Shown here piece by piece: positions 23,634 to 36,100 of a stretch of DNA of 64,000 nucleotides. Below the pieces are notes generated by a model. It made no database searches, was not told the DNA's origin, and worked only from the letters and a program-made list of their open reading frames with translations. Source of the stretch: Gnomoniopsis sp. IMI 355080 (taxonomy: Eukaryota > Ascomycota > Sordariomycetes > Diaporthales > Gnomoniaceae). The stretch is taken from NCBI GenBank assembly GCA_027946555.1, contig JAPEVC010000093.1:62001-126000 (forward strand). The letters are read 5' to 3'. Numbering within the stretch: the first letter of the stretch is position 1; every line of letters begins with the position of its first letter. The position numbers were made by a program, and so were the translations under genes.

Positions 23634-24977
23634 TTAATTCCACATCGAGCGCTGCCCGCTCCGACTCATTACCAACATCTCGAACCCGTCAACCCGATTC
23701 CTCAACGCCGCGTTCTCTTTTGCCAAGGCCCCATTTCTCCTCTCCAAATGAGCGATGTACTCAGTTGCCTTGCTCAGAATGGTAGCTTTGTTCAGCTTAT
23801 GTGCGGGTGTAAGCCCAGCGAGGTCGTCGTCGCCCTCCACGCCTGCCTCGGCTTTGATCTCTTCCATAACGTCGACACCTTCATCAGCGTGCTCCAGCCG
23901 GTGGACCATTACCCGCAAGGCAGGAACCGAGTCACGCAGAGCGGCAATCTTGTCGTTGAGATTTGTGCGGTAACGCTTCTCGATCATGTTATGAGCTGTC
24001 TTCTTGGGGCCCAATGTCGGTTTGGTGCTAGAGTCGTCTTTGGAGGAAGCGGAGGTGTGGCGGCGCTGTGGCGGGGGTGGAGAGCAGGAGGATCGTGGTG
24101 AGGAGGGTGTGGATGAGCAGTCTGAGGATTTCCTCTTGAGGTTGTTGCGTGCGGGATATCGTCGTTCTTGGGTGGTGGATGAGGATTCCGAGGGGGTGGG
24201 GAGTCCCGAAGTGACAGTCTGCCCTTGGGCAGGCATGTTGACATTCATTTGCGGTGTTTGAAACAGTGGCCTTGTGTCATTTACTCCCTCGCTCCCGAAA
24301 ACTACGTCGTCAAGTCCCCGAGTTGCTCCGTCCATGGAACCCAGCTCAGGGCTCATGACAGGAATGGTCGTCAGATCGGGGCTGTCGAGGAGTTCAGACT
24401 TGAGGAAGAAATCGGACTCCGGGGATCCTGCACTTTTCTCCCAGGAAGCCCAGTCCTCCCCGGAGTTGGTGAAAGAGAAACCGGAGAATATAGGTGAGAT
24501 GGGCGAGCCGTTTTCCGGAGACGCGGCAGAGTCGCTGGTCAACTCAGCGGCACTCCAGTCCTCTATGGAGTTATAGACAGGCGTGGTGAATGCGGGAGGA
24601 TATGTCTATGACAGCAAGTGTTAGAGGCTATCGAAAGGGCAGAGAGGAACGAGTAATATAGCATTGTGGTAGAGGGAGGAGCCTTGGCTCCTGTCTTGGT
24701 GGGGTAGTATGGTACGAGATAGTTGCCTGGGGTGTGGTTCCGGTGTTCTGCTGCAGTGCAACCAGGCCACAAACCCAGAACCGAAGAAGATATCAGGCGG
24801 GTGGGTGAGGGGCACGCCTGAAGAAGATGATACAATAGGGAAGTGGAGCTTTGGAGACCAGAAAGGAAGACCAAGACTGACCTGTTGTCGTTTGATAGTG
24901 GAGGGCTGGGGATATGAGCCGAACAACAGTGACTGATGGCTCACAGCTGCTAAATCTGATAGATCAAAACTATCCAT
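23634..24977 (-). CDS. bHLH transcription factor of SREBP type, without transmembrane segment
   Basis: Exons 24977-24882 and 24605-23634 joined in phase 0 give 355 residues. The bHLH region is at about 234-323: basic helix HNMIEKRYRTNLNDKIAALR, a long loop of about 40 residues rich in Asp/Glu, helix 2 KLNKATILSKATEYIAHL, then a short leucine-zipper-like tail. The Tyr in EKRYR is the hallmark of SREBP-family factors, allowing sterol-regulatory-element as well as E-box binding. There are no membrane helices or C-terminal regulatory domain, as in the soluble SrbB-type members that work with SrbA in hypoxia, sterol and iron control. The N-terminus is Ser/Pro/Glu-rich, likely the activation domain. 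The intron is long (276 bp); a small extra exon inside it is possible. Family firm, orthology inferred. Confidence 0.87.
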
Positions 24978-27900
24978 CTGATTGGCAGATCAAAGCGTTC
25001 TGTGTATTTGGAATTGTGTTGATGTACGGGTAGCTCGTCGGCTGATGTGTGCAGGTTGAAATACGCGAGAGGCTTGTTGCCAGAGAAGAGTTCGCGAATT
25101 GTATATGCGGAAAGTCACGGTACTTTGATGTCGATGCGTGTGTCGATCTTAATGTGGAGTTCGATTTTAAGGTGGATGTTCTTGATCTCTAGTAAGATCA
25201 AGTGCGTGATACTGGTGGTATGCTTTCTGATGAAATACAGTGAAGTGATGTGAAGCGTGGTCGAATGATGAGGCTGAACAAGCCATCGGTCGAACATGCT
25301 GTGGCAGACACATCCCAATACATATACCTGCCATCATTTCTTGGAGTTCTCCTGTCACTGGCCAGGGGCCTCGGGTCCTTTCGGCGAAAATGGAAAGACG
25401 AATAATTCCCTGCACTGTCAGCTTTGACGGAACGCAGGCGATGTGACCTTGGGACGCTGTGCGAGGTGTGGACCTCCCAACTGTCGATTTCTGATCTGCC
25501 ATCATACGAGCGCGCAGATATTGGGGGCCGCCATGCAAGTACTTTGTCTAGATGAAGACCGAGCGCGGAGACGCGGCCAAGATGGGATCCCCCGTCAGTC
25601 TCTCTAAAAGTGGCATTCATCAGCCCTCGGGTAAGCGTTCCGAGCAGATGATGTGATAAACATCCTGTGGAAGGGTTCAAGGTTGAGCGCATGCCTGGAG
25701 ACTCCCCTGTCCCATGACCGCTAAGAAGAGACTTGGGCTGGCCAGTCCTGCTGTACAGAGTACTGAAACAGAAGGGCCCAGCTTATGTTCCTCGGTAACT
25801 GAAGCCGACAGGCCCCAGTAACCTGCAATGGCGAATTCCGGGCGGCAAGCACCTGTCAGTCTTGGGATCGTCAGGCCAGAGACTCAGCAATTGTACTTTT
25901 TGTGGTACCAGCACGCCCAGACAGCGGCTGGCCCCGTCGGGTTACATGGCGTCCTCACTTACCGTGCTGCCCGTGCTACCGTAGATACTCGGATATCGCA
26001 GACAGACTTAACGGCGCGGGGAGCCCTGCCAACTTCTTTACCTCACACCTATCCTTGGCCGTCCTCGAAATCTGCCTCTAGAAGGCTTAGGTTGCTGTTC
26101 CCACGTCCCCAATCAGGGCAATATTCCCAATCTGCCCTGGCCTCGCTTACAATTTGCAGAAATATCATATCCAGACTGTAACGAGTATGACGCCTCCTGC
26201 TCCTCTCAACAGCAATGTCGAGTCAAGATATGACGACGATTGCTTTCTACATTTACCCAGCCCTGTCGGAGCCGCTTGCGACTTATCATATAGGAATGCC
26301 AGCTCATGAAGGGGAAGTCGCCGAGCAGCGACAAGCTTGCAGGCCTCGAGAGCCGGATAAAGGAAATATGGCAGCAACATGGCTTGAGGAGCTCGTAGCA
26401 ACCTGGCAGGGCTCAACGGTGTAGAGGCGGGCAATAGGGGCGCTGCGGGCGGGCCATGAGTCGCGCCCGTTGGAATCCGGGGTCGCAGATATCACGATCA
26501 AGGAGGCAATGATTGCAGAACTCTTTTGATTTAGTTTGTCTGAGGCGCTGACGTTGAGCTCTCGGCCGTGGCAACTCTTCCCCGTAAAGATCATCATGGA
26601 GAAAGTTGATAGATCACCACCGGCTCTTCTTGCCTTTGAGTTGATAGGAGAGTCTTGTCTCTCGGCTGTGCTTGACTGCCCCCGCTGCGCTGTCAACCAG
26701 TCGCACATGCGGCAACGTTTGGGAGGTTGGCAAAGATCGACAACTGACCGTTGCATTCATAAATTGCCGAACTGCATGCAAAACGATGCATACCTACCGT
26801 AAAAAGCATTCATGCAGCATTGCCCCGGACCACACCCTACTCTGTGTGCATAGATCTCGATCCCTCAAGACGGCCGCGGACCAGCACACCAGATGAGGGC
26901 CGCTGCGAGAGACAAAGTGACAAACGTCTACGCGAGCATACTATGTACGCGAGCACACGCGGACGCGAAGTACCCCCTGGAGTCTGAGACGGCCAGGTCG
27001 GTCGATGGTGAGGAAAACGGACCACCTTGCTGCAGGGCCTTGGAAAAGTGGTCTGATCTTTTCGAGTGGGTCTGCAGAACGTGTGACCGGACCGGACCGC
27101 TGGGCTGCTGTTAGTGACCCAGGTTTCACGGCCCGCCTAATCCAGCACTGGAGTGACCTAGAGCGGCATCGAGGGAAATTATCGTGATGGCCTCACATGG
27201 AAAAAATTCCACTGTTCACGCTCCCATAATTTCTTTGCTCGCATAGTCCAAGCCTAGGTAGCTTCATGGGACCTCGTAAACAAAAGCCTCGTGGAGATGC
27301 ATCGGAAATTTTACGACATCATTAGCAACCTGACGTCTGAGTTTGACTTTGGCCCAACTGAGTATGACACACAGGATTCCAGAAGAGTTCGGAGAATATT
27401 TTGATTTTACTTCCAAGGTTACCTAGGTCGACCATGACATGTATGGACCTTCTTCAGCGATGTATGTGCGACCACTTCCAAGCTTGACCTCGGCACTCCA
27501 TGCTCGAAAGCCACTGCCACGTTATGACCCAATACTTACCTCGGACTATCTAGAATCCAAAGTCAAGGACTCGCATTCGTCTCCACCGTTACCTAGGTAG
27601 CATCTCGCTCTCTTTCACTGTCGATGGACATCATGGCACGGTTCAACATAACATATGGCCGCTCAACAAAAATGCAGTGACAGGAGCCCTTGACCTCATG
27701 CATTCAACCACTACTTTCGTCTCTGCACGAGAGCTTTGTGCACTCGATTCCTTTGGCCACATCCTGGGTGACGCCCGAAGAAGATCCGAGCACGTTCCAG
27801 TCACCGTCGATGGCGGTGGCACGGGCAAAAGTGGGCGGGATAATTACGAGGCCGAGCCCGCCGTATGTTCTCTCCAGCATCTCTTGTATTCGCCCGTTCT

Positions 27901-29246
27901 GGTGGTATCCTTGCCGTTGTAGTGTTACCGCGGAGAATCCTGTGGCTTTTTCCTAGCGTGCTCCTTCCATCGCTTCGCTATGAGGTCCGGATGGTTCCCC
28001 TTCTGATGAAACTCGATGGATTTCACGTTGGCCGGGAAGAATTCTGAAGAACGGAACAACCGTGATACAGAGAACGACGAATTGTCCAGGCCCCCTATTG
28101 TGCGCTTGGCTTTGTCATGAGACAGACATTGAAGGGAAGGGAATGCTATTCTGGTAGTCGCTGTCTTGTTAATGCCCAGCCATCAGGTGCGGGTGAAAAC
28201 TCTCGAAGCATGTTTACCTGTGGGTCTTCGTCAGCCAATGGGCTTACATACCTTTCCAGTATCACCAAAGAATTCGCCCCCCTTTTCTTTTTCGTGTATT
28301 CACTTTGCACAGCTGATGATCATATTGAAAAACTCTATTCTACTCTGACATCCAAAAATGAGGCAGAGACTACAGGAGCAGACATCGGTCTGGATGTCAT
28401 TGAATCAGCTTAGCCCTATGAGTGCCCAGAGTCTGGCCACACAAATGAGTCTTGGTATTATTCTTGCAACAAGTAAGGCTATAAACGTCAAAACATTCCA
28501 TATGGACTGCGTACAGGATGTTCTGCCGTCTGGCAGGCCAGAACTTATGTGCAGGAAACGTCTCGATATACATGACCTACGTCTGACTGCATAGGCATTG
28601 TGGAGGCTGACATCCAGTCCGCGAGTCCCACTGGCACTCTCTTCAGCTTATTTGCGGATGAGACATCAGACTATTCGCCAAGATCTGGGGAGTTTGGTCC
28701 TTTTGTTAGGACTGAAGAGGAAGACGCCCAATTCGAGCTGAGCTGTCCCTCAAGACTAATCAAGCAGCAAACTCAGCATAAAAGTTGAACGACGAGTATA
28801 GCGCGCATGGAAGACCTATTGGTCATGAACATGTGGATTCAGGACTACGTTCCGAGCTGGCCGACCCGAATCTCGTTCGACGTTAAAAAGTTTAGAGATT
28901 GCGGACGACTGCGAGAACATCCACGACGACTTCCACTGGTTGGACGGATGGAGGCCCTGTCCGCTCAGCACGCAAAGGCTGGGCACCATTAAAGTCCATC
29001 GAGTATGCCAGCACCACCACGTCAGGCTAATAATAGCATCCTTGTCCAGATGCTAGACGGTCGTCTCTATAGGATAACGGCGAGTGCTGTATATTTTAAA
29101 AAGAGAATGAAGTATATGGGATCCCATGAGCCAACTAAAGAAAAGTCATTTCCACCGCAGCACAATGAAGAATGCCCTCCAATGCTCGTTCTGGCTTCAT
29201 CAGTGTGTGGGCTTGGTTTGTAAGACCCGCCATTGACTGCCCTTTT
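24978..29246. other. 4.3-kb gene-poor region
   Basis: Includes the promoter of the bHLH gene. Short open frames between 27.6 and 29.0 kb (for example TGTLFSLFADETSDYSP near 28640) look partly coding but could not be joined into a known protein. ACCTAGGT palindromes are at 27421 and 27591. The remainder shows nothing I can support. Confidence 0.4.
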
Positions 29247-29567
29247 TCAAGCCCCATCGTCTATTTCACTTTGTTTGCGCCCACCGGGTGTATATTCCAC
29301 CGAACTGCCCAATACCATGCCCATCTCACCGACACTCCCTCCCTCCACAAACCCCGTCTTCTCATACAGCCTCACTCCCGGCGGATCAGCAAACAAGTTA
29401 ATCAAAGGTTTCCCGTCCTTTGGGCTGTTCTCCGCAATGTACGCCAGCAGATGCCGCATCACCGCCGTGCCGAGCCCTTTCCGCTGATGCTCCGGCAGCG
29501 TGGCCATGTCGACAATGTGGAAATACCACCCTCCATCACCAATGATGCGGCCCATCGCCACAGCGGG

Positions 29568-29599
<32 letters not shown>

Positions 29600-29837
29600 G
29601 CTGCTGCGCTGAGGAGTCCGTTGGCGTCGGCATCGTCGTCGCGGTTGCACTCGAGTCGCCGCAGACAACGTAGCAGCCGTACCAGCTTCCGGTCACAGCC
29701 CCTTGGGCCATGGACTCTGTCACTGGCGTTAGGCCAGAGGCAGCGCGGAGATGGCGGTATGCTGCGACGGAGGGGTAGCCGGCGTGGAGGGTGTAGCCTG
29801 GAGGCAGGTCCTCGGACTGTATGATGGAAGAAGCCAT
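29247..29837 (-). CDS. GNAT-family N-acetyltransferase with polyglutamine insert
   Basis: Intronless 196-residue GNAT. The acetyl-CoA-binding motif A is present as ATLPEHQRKGLGTAVMRHLL (Q-x-x-G-x-G type) and is preceded by the beta-4 strand WYFHIVDMA. Motif B follows with FADPPGVRLYEKTGFVEGG. The N-terminal part (LPPGYTLHAGYPSVAAYRHL) resembles small fungal GNATs of unknown substrate, possibly amines or amino acids. A run of 13 Gln (codons at 29568-29606) sits in the loop between beta 3 and beta 4, followed by AVAMGRIIGDGG. The tract lies in a surface loop, so the enzyme may remain active. No clue to the acceptor. Confidence 0.87.
29568..29606 (-). repeat. Trinucleotide repeat encoding 13 glutamines
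   Basis: Thirteen CAG/CAA codons on the minus strand inside the GNAT gene; ten are CAA, so slippage could change the length in frame. Confidence 0.9.
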
Positions 29838-30858
29838 GTGGAATGGGGGCTATGCTAATAAAGGTGAAGGGGGGTTGGGGACAGCTAGGAAGCCCGCTGC
29901 GTGGACGGGGATGTGATTGGCGCTGGAGAATACCACTTGAGCGAGCGGCCTTTGACTGTATAATGCGATGTGATAAAAGATCCAGCTAGTATTTTATAAG
30001 CGTGGACTCTAGGGCCGGTATGGCTTGAGACCCAAATTCACACAGGCACATATAAATTGTACTGTGTAACGTGCGCTCTGCTTATAAATGGGTTCTGGAA
30101 ACACTGAAGGGCGTCGACGATTGCCGAGCGGCATAAGACCGGACCGGGTCTCGGTGCTCGTCTCTCAAGCTTCAGCACCGTTTTGGTACATATTTGAAGC
30201 CGCAGACCACTATAGATCATTATAACTCGCATTTTGTCTGCTTCTCTGTCTGCCGTCAAAATCATGCGGTATACATTTCGCGAATCGGTCGTCCATGAGG
30301 AGATATATAGGGAGACGTTGTCTCCGAGGCATGAGGTCCCTGGGCGCCGCTTTCACACTGGACAGGACCGGGCAGAAGGAGGCGTTGGAGTCCACAGGCC
30401 ATTGTACACACATGAGCTCAAGTCCCAAAGATGACCGGTTCACGCAATCACTGCATAGTCTCGGAAGCAAGCATAAAAATGTATGACTTTGTTCGTCTAG
30501 GCCACTTTCCATCAATACCCTGGTGAATTCCAGGCGGACCAAGCGTGAAAGACACATCCAGCCTCAAAACGCCGTCCTGAATAATGCCCAAAACATGCCG
30601 ATCAAAAAAAATGATGGTGTATCATCACTTTCGGTGAACCAAAAGCCCGTCTTATATGTATCGAGATTGAGATCTCGCTCGACGTGACCATGAAGTCCAC
30701 CGATTCACCACCTGTCCCATCCGCAGTCAACTTAACAGACCGAAACTTCTAAGCTGGCTGTCAGGACGGGCGGAGGGCTCTGTGCTTTAATATCATGACC
30801 TTCCCTTCTGCAATGATGGGGAAGAAAACCCGAAAAAAAAACCTCTCAAACGACCCGC
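29838..30858. other. Intergenic region
   Basis: Between two minus-strand genes: GNAT promoter and DUF1479 3' flank. No convincing coding sequence. Confidence 0.5.
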
Positions 30859-33138
30859 TCACGACAATATCCTCGATATCAGTTGCCGTGTAGCGGCCAT
30901 TTGCTCCGCCTGTGCCCTTCCATTGATCCGACTTGCGCTCGCCGCCTCTGCCCTCTCGGTCGGGATATAGAAATCATACCGATCCGGAAACAAAATGATA
31001 TTCGCCAGCCTCACCACCTCCGCCTCGCCCGCCGTCCCGGACCCCTTCACTTCCTCCTGCTCCACCTCCATCCCATCCGGCGTGGCGGCCCTCGTCCCGG
31101 GTCTCGTCATCACCGACTGCCCATCACGACTCAGCTCCCACGGCGCCAGCCCCATCGCCCGCAGTCCCGCGTCCCCGCCCACCTCGGCAATCTCGGCTTT
31201 GCCAGGGCGTCCCTCGTGCGGCGCCTCCGAGCCCATCCCACTGCCTGTCGAATCAAAGTCCGGGCCGGGCTGCCCTTGCATAAACGCCTTGCGCTGCCGT
31301 GCGAGAAACAGCGCGTTGGTCTGCGTCAGCGGGCACGCCGGCGTGTACATTAGCATGCTGGGCGCGGGCGAATCGGTCGGCGGGGACGTGGGCGTGGGCG
31401 TCCCGGGCTTGCTGCTGCTGCTGTTGGCGGCCGCCCACGTAGTGGCGTGCGCATTGGCCGTCATGATGCTGTACGCCTCGTCGCAGTGCCAGATCACATA
31501 GTCGCCCGCCTGCAGCGTGGGTGTCTCAACGAGCGAACGCCGCAGACGCAGATGCGGATGCCACAGCTCCGTGATGCGCTGTGCATGGCCCGGGACGGCA
31601 CCGTGGATGATGGTGGATTGCTCAGCGTCGAAGCGCCAGTTATCGCCGTCGAGGAAGGCGTCCCAGTCAGCAATGACCTCTGGCGCCGATCCGTCCTCAT
31701 CATAGCCCGAGGTTGGCGGTGGACGTTTTGGTGAGAAGAATGGGCGAAGAAGCAGATACGCCATGACCAGCTTGGGGCTGGGCAGCACGCGGATACTGGC
31801 AGGCTCACCCGAGGTGAGTGCGAGAATGCCCTGGAACATGCGGAAAATACTGCATGCGCCAGCGCCGTTATACAGGTCCTGCGTGACGTTGATGCGACCG
31901 GAAGGGTCCCAAGGGTCGAAAGCCTCCCAGTCGCCCCGGAAGATGGCCTCATAGGCGCCGCCGCGGCCATAGCCATCGGGCTCCCAGCGCTCGAGGCTGC
32001 CGTTGTCGATCTGGGCAATGAGCGTGGATGCGGCACTGGCGGTGAGGCTGTCAGCGGCCGAGTTGCCGTTGACAGTGGTGAGCGGGGTGGTGTTGCTGCC
32101 CAGAATGGTCCCGTCGTGGATGCGCAGCCGGTCAGCATAGGAGATGGGGAAGCGGGTGGCGACGCGTGAGATGTCGGCGTCGGTGCCCTTGGTTTCCCAA
32201 AAGGTCATGGCCCATTGCTGCACGCGCAGGACCGAAGGATGAGCCCTGATGGCGATCTGGGCAGGTGTCCAGAAGAGCTCGAAGCAGGTGGGGTCTTGCG
32301 GAATGGTGGGCTTGATGTGGTCGCGGTTCCGGGTGATATACTCTCGTGTTTGGCTGATCCAGGTTTCCGTCTGGGTTTGTGAGACGACGCCCCGGACGAG
32401 AGCGACGCCATAGCGCTTGAGATCTCGCTCAAAGGGCGCCACCTTGGCCGGGTCGTCAATGTCTGAGAAATTGATAGTGGGGATCAGATCTGTGCCGTGC
32501 TTCTGGATGTGGTCTATCTCAGCCTTGAGGGCAACAAGGAGACGTTTCCATGAAGCCTCGATGGCGGCCTCCCTCCCCTGGATGAGACGGCGTTTGATGT
32601 TGGCGAACCTTGTGGGCAGAGGGATAGGTTCTGAGCCGTAGAAGGACTGCACGGGTGGCTCCATGCTTCCAATTTTGGCAAACACCTTGCGGCTGCCTAT
32701 GCTACCGGTTGGCTTTGTCACGCGGTGTTGAGAGTGAGTCTTGTGGTGAGAGGTGCCGACCGGTGTGGACGAGCCGGAGGTGGTGGACGACGGTGCTGCT
32801 GCGGACTTGTTGGTAGTAGCAGGGGCAGCCAACGGGCCCGAGTCCGCCGCTTTATTAGTCGACACCATCTTGACGGCTGCCACAAGATTCTTGGTGCTGA
32901 ACACACTATTGTTGTTGTTGTTGTTGTTGCTGCTGTTGCCGGTCTTGTAGCTCCCAGTCCGGACGGGCGCTCGCGGGCCGGATATCTTCACCGTGGTCTT
33001 GATCCGGGTTGAACGACCAGGCAAGGAAAAGGAAGCAGAGGTTATGTTGTCGGTGTTGGTGGTACGGCTGGTGCTGCTACTGCTGGAAACACCACCTGCA
33101 GTGTCGGCCGCCTGGGCTAGGAAATTGGCAACAGGCAT
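30859..33138 (-). CDS. DUF1479-family protein (predicted 2-oxoglutarate/Fe(II)-dependent oxygenase fold)
   Basis: Intronless 759-residue protein. After a low-complexity N-terminus of about 160 residues (Ser/Thr/Asn, including seven Asn), the DUF1479 region begins with PLPTRFANIKRRLIQGREAA, followed by KRYGVALVRGVV, FELFWTPAQIAIRAHPSVL, WEPDGYGRGGAYEAIFRGDW, DPSGRINVTQDLYNGAGAC, MFQGILALTSGEP, and the core GDYVIWHCDEAYSI with its His-x-Asp. The C-terminus keeps LANIILFPDRYDFYIPT. The family resembles bacterial YbiU and falls in the cupin/oxygenase superfamily; the substrate is unknown. Compared with usual members of about 450-500 residues, this one is longer because of the N-terminal tail and Ser/Pro/Thr inserts in the second half. 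The clustered oxygenase-like residues are visible, but activity is inferred. Confidence 0.85.
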   Translation of the reverse strand: MPVANFLAQAADTAGGVSSSSSTSRTTNTDNITSASFSLPGRSTRIKTTVKISGPRAPVRTGSYKTGNSSNNNNNNNSVFSTKNLVAAVKMVSTNKAADSGPLAAPATTNKSAAAPSSTTSGSSTPVGTSHHKTHSQHRVTKPTGSIGSRKVFAKIGSMEPPVQSFYGSEPIPLPTRFANIKRRLIQGREAAIEASWKRLLVALKAEIDHIQKHGTDLIPTINFSDIDDPAKVAPFERDLKRYGVALVRGVVSQTQTETWISQTREYITRNRDHIKPTIPQDPTCFELFWTPAQIAIRAHPSVLRVQQWAMTFWETKGTDADISRVATRFPISYADRLRIHDGTILGSNTTPLTTVNGNSAADSLTASAASTLIAQIDNGSLERWEPDGYGRGGAYEAIFRGDWEAFDPWDPSGRINVTQDLYNGAGACSIFRMFQGILALTSGEPASIRVLPSPKLVMAYLLLRPFFSPKRPPPTSGYDEDGSAPEVIADWDAFLDGDNWRFDAEQSTIIHGAVPGHAQRITELWHPHLRLRRSLVETPTLQAGDYVIWHCDEAYSIMTANAHATTWAAANSSSSKPGTPTPTSPPTDSPAPSMLMYTPACPLTQTNALFLARQRKAFMQGQPGPDFDSTGSGMGSEAPHEGRPGKAEIAEVGGDAGLRAMGLAPWELSRDGQSVMTRPGTRAATPDGMEVEQEEVKGSGTAGEAEVVRLANIILFPDRYDFYIPTERAEAASASRINGRAQAEQMAATRQLISRILS
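32909..32938 (-). repeat. Trinucleotide repeat in DUF1479 gene
   Basis: GTT/GCT repeat on the plus strand encoding a run of seven Asn, with nearby Ser, in the disordered N-terminus. Confidence 0.8.
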
Positions 33139-36100
33139 GCTGGGCGCCGTGTTTCAAAAGTTGGGGAATCGTGCTGGTCTAATAAGCTGGCGCCGCGGGC
33201 TGCACAGCGATAGGTAGTCAGGTAGTCAGGTAGTCAGGTCCCCCAGCCCGTTGTCGTTGCCGAGATGCCCCCGAATTTTCTGTGTCTGCCTACAGATACA
33301 GTACTGTATGTGTGTACTTTCTGTACTCCAAGCTAGAGCCTTGCAGTATGGCGTTTCTCTTTGGTTGTCCTGTTCCCAATAATGAGTCCCCACGTCCGGC
33401 CTCACAGTGTCTTACTCCCCCACTACTGCGCTTATTTTATGCACTTCTTCGCCACAAAACACTGCTCACTCCAGCGTTCCGGCCTTCATGCAACCTCTGT
33501 CCTTTAGTAATAATGCCCGGGCTCCTTTTTGCATGAACACACCAGGTCGCTCACTAGTACTGACTTCCGTTCGTCTCTTCGAAACGGCACGACGTCTTAC
33601 CAGGGTGCACGCGGGGTAAAAGGTTTTGCCCGAGAAAATGATCTCCAGGCTAGTCTGAAGCTCACACGCGAGCTGCGCTCTCAACACGGCCGGTCCTAAT
33701 GGGGCAACTGAGACCCGCTGGAAATGGTCGGACAAGGATCCAACAAAGGGAATGACCCTAATCTCGTGTCGAGCCCGTCGAACAAGAATGAATGAATAGT
33801 GATAATGATAGTAATAACCCTGAGCGGTCCTTTGCTAATTCGCGGGCGAGGATTAGGGCACTAGGTACGGAGCCGTGCCGCCGTTGTCTGCCGTATTGCC
33901 TAATCGGGCGACTTGACCAAGACGACGACGGCACCTTTCGAGATTCGCCGTCAATGCTGATTTGTGGGCTAGAGACGTGATGGTGATTGTTGTTAGGCGA
34001 GAGGCGTGTGTCACAGCCTGCAGAGATAAGCGACCTGATCCGTGACTTTCAGCCAGTGTTGTCCGAATAAGCGACCTAGGGAGTTTTTGAAAAGTGATGT
34101 ATGTATGTATATATGTATACACAAATAATTGGACGGACTCAACACGGTAGCCCGCGCGACGTGTTGATCGTGTGCCAGGTTCTCTCTACCGGGTTAGAGA
34201 TTTGATCTGGTCTATACGCGTGGGACTCGTGGGGGTAAGAATCCATCACCAGGGCTGATCATGTGGACGAGGTGGGCATGCTCGCTCTATTTAAGCCGTC
34301 CAACAGAGGGTTTTTTTTTCGAGGCCGGGAAATTTGGGCATACGATCGCATCGTCCCTCAGATCTCACTCCCCAACCCGATCCAGATCCAAGGCACTCTA
34401 CGTTTTACTAGGAACATGCCCAAAAAAAAGGCTATCTCATGGTAGGGAGGGTAGACTTGCTGGCGGCGCGCCATTCCGTACATACAGTGAAACAGATACA
34501 ACTGCCAGTGACTAATATAAGCTGAGCGCTTCTCGCTTTCCGGAACGACCCTGCGAGACACACCGCATCGTGGTTTCCAAGCATTTGACCCTCAATCGTG
34601 GATCCGAACAAACTGGATATGGAGAGCGGTTCGCCGGCCCAGGACGTCGTCTCACGGGCCCCACCAGGTCGCAAAGAAGCACTTTAGCCCCAACCCCCCA
34701 CGGCCCGTCAGCCCGCAAAGCCGTCAATCCCGGGGTTCAGAATGGAGGCCGTGCTGCACCTTTGATAGGCTCTTCGGGACTTTTCCCTGCTAACAAATGA
34801 CAGGGGGGGCCGGGATCTAGACGTGGCAGATCCAGAGCGACGGGTCAGCAAAGGGCTCAAAAGAACATTATCGTCAACTTCATGTATTTTTCTCGTTGAT
34901 GAGCGAGATGAATATTCGCACGCTACGGTAAATTGTTTAACAATATCGACGATGGGCAGTTCGAAATGAAAGGAACTCCATACAGGTCTTGGCCTCAGCC
35001 TCGGAAATGAGGGTAAATTGAATATTCGGAGCCGGGCTTTCCGTCTTTGTTGCTGTTGTCGTCTCATCCATGGGGTGGACAACTGCTGTAGTATCTATCT
35101 AAGCCCGGTAGAATTGGACAAGAAACTTTTACCTCGGATTATTGCTCCAACGCGCTTGTGCCAACGTCAAATACAAGTGCATTCTCCATTCGAATCTCAG
35201 ACGAGCCCCTTGATCTTCTGTTTTTCTACGGTAGATTCATCTTGCACCGGGCAGCCTAGGACATGGGTGGCTTTCCGCTGCTACCCTCGGCTGACTGCTA
35301 CAGTGCCTTTCCAGAAAGAGACTGGCAGCCTGAACGGCACTGAGAGCCCCCACGAGCCTTGCTGATCCACGCGGTAACAATCCTTCAGTGCAGAAGTTAC
35401 GTTGTCACTACGCACAATGTAACTATATCAAGCCGTCACTAATAAGGCTCCAGCGTCTAAGCAGCCGCTTGTTTCGATAGGCGACATATTGAGATAACAA
35501 GAGTGAGGTCCCTCGATGACATGTTACAATCGCTGAGGACTTGGGCTCAGATTCGTCATCCCATGCCACAGGTTCAAGGTTCTTCCAGAAAATATGGCTC
35601 AATGGAATGGAGAAAATCGCCATTCGCACTTGACGGAGAGAATCCGTGGCTGACTTAAATCCTGATCTTAATTCTAAGCATGTTTTTGTTGTATAACACA
35701 ACTTCAGAACTTGGCATTTCTTTCGCAAACGCTGGTCTCCGATCACAAAGCTGACTCGAATCACGGCTCTTTGTAAAGCGCAAATACCATTTCAAACCTG
35801 CCAAGGACAAAGTGCAGCATCTGAAATATATCCGTCGGGAAAAATCCGGCTAAATTCCGTCTTCCTGCAAGGCTTCCGAAGTTCATCCCAACTTTCTCCG
35901 GCCCATCTTCCCGACACTTTTGGCAGCCTCTTTATAGTGACACAACCAACATTGGACGCCCCGCAGCTGTGACCTTCCCTTCTATCTTCTACGAATCACA
36001 AGCTGCAGCAAAAGAACTAAAGAAAGAGAAGAAAAATATCCGCAAACCAATCATCACGCTTTTCAGAGTCCTTGGTGTGAAACCCAAAGTCCCAGCCCAC

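Noticed and set aside
27643..28992. Several short plus-strand frames that could be exons of one gene.
   Set aside because: No set of normal introns joined them and no family motif was seen.
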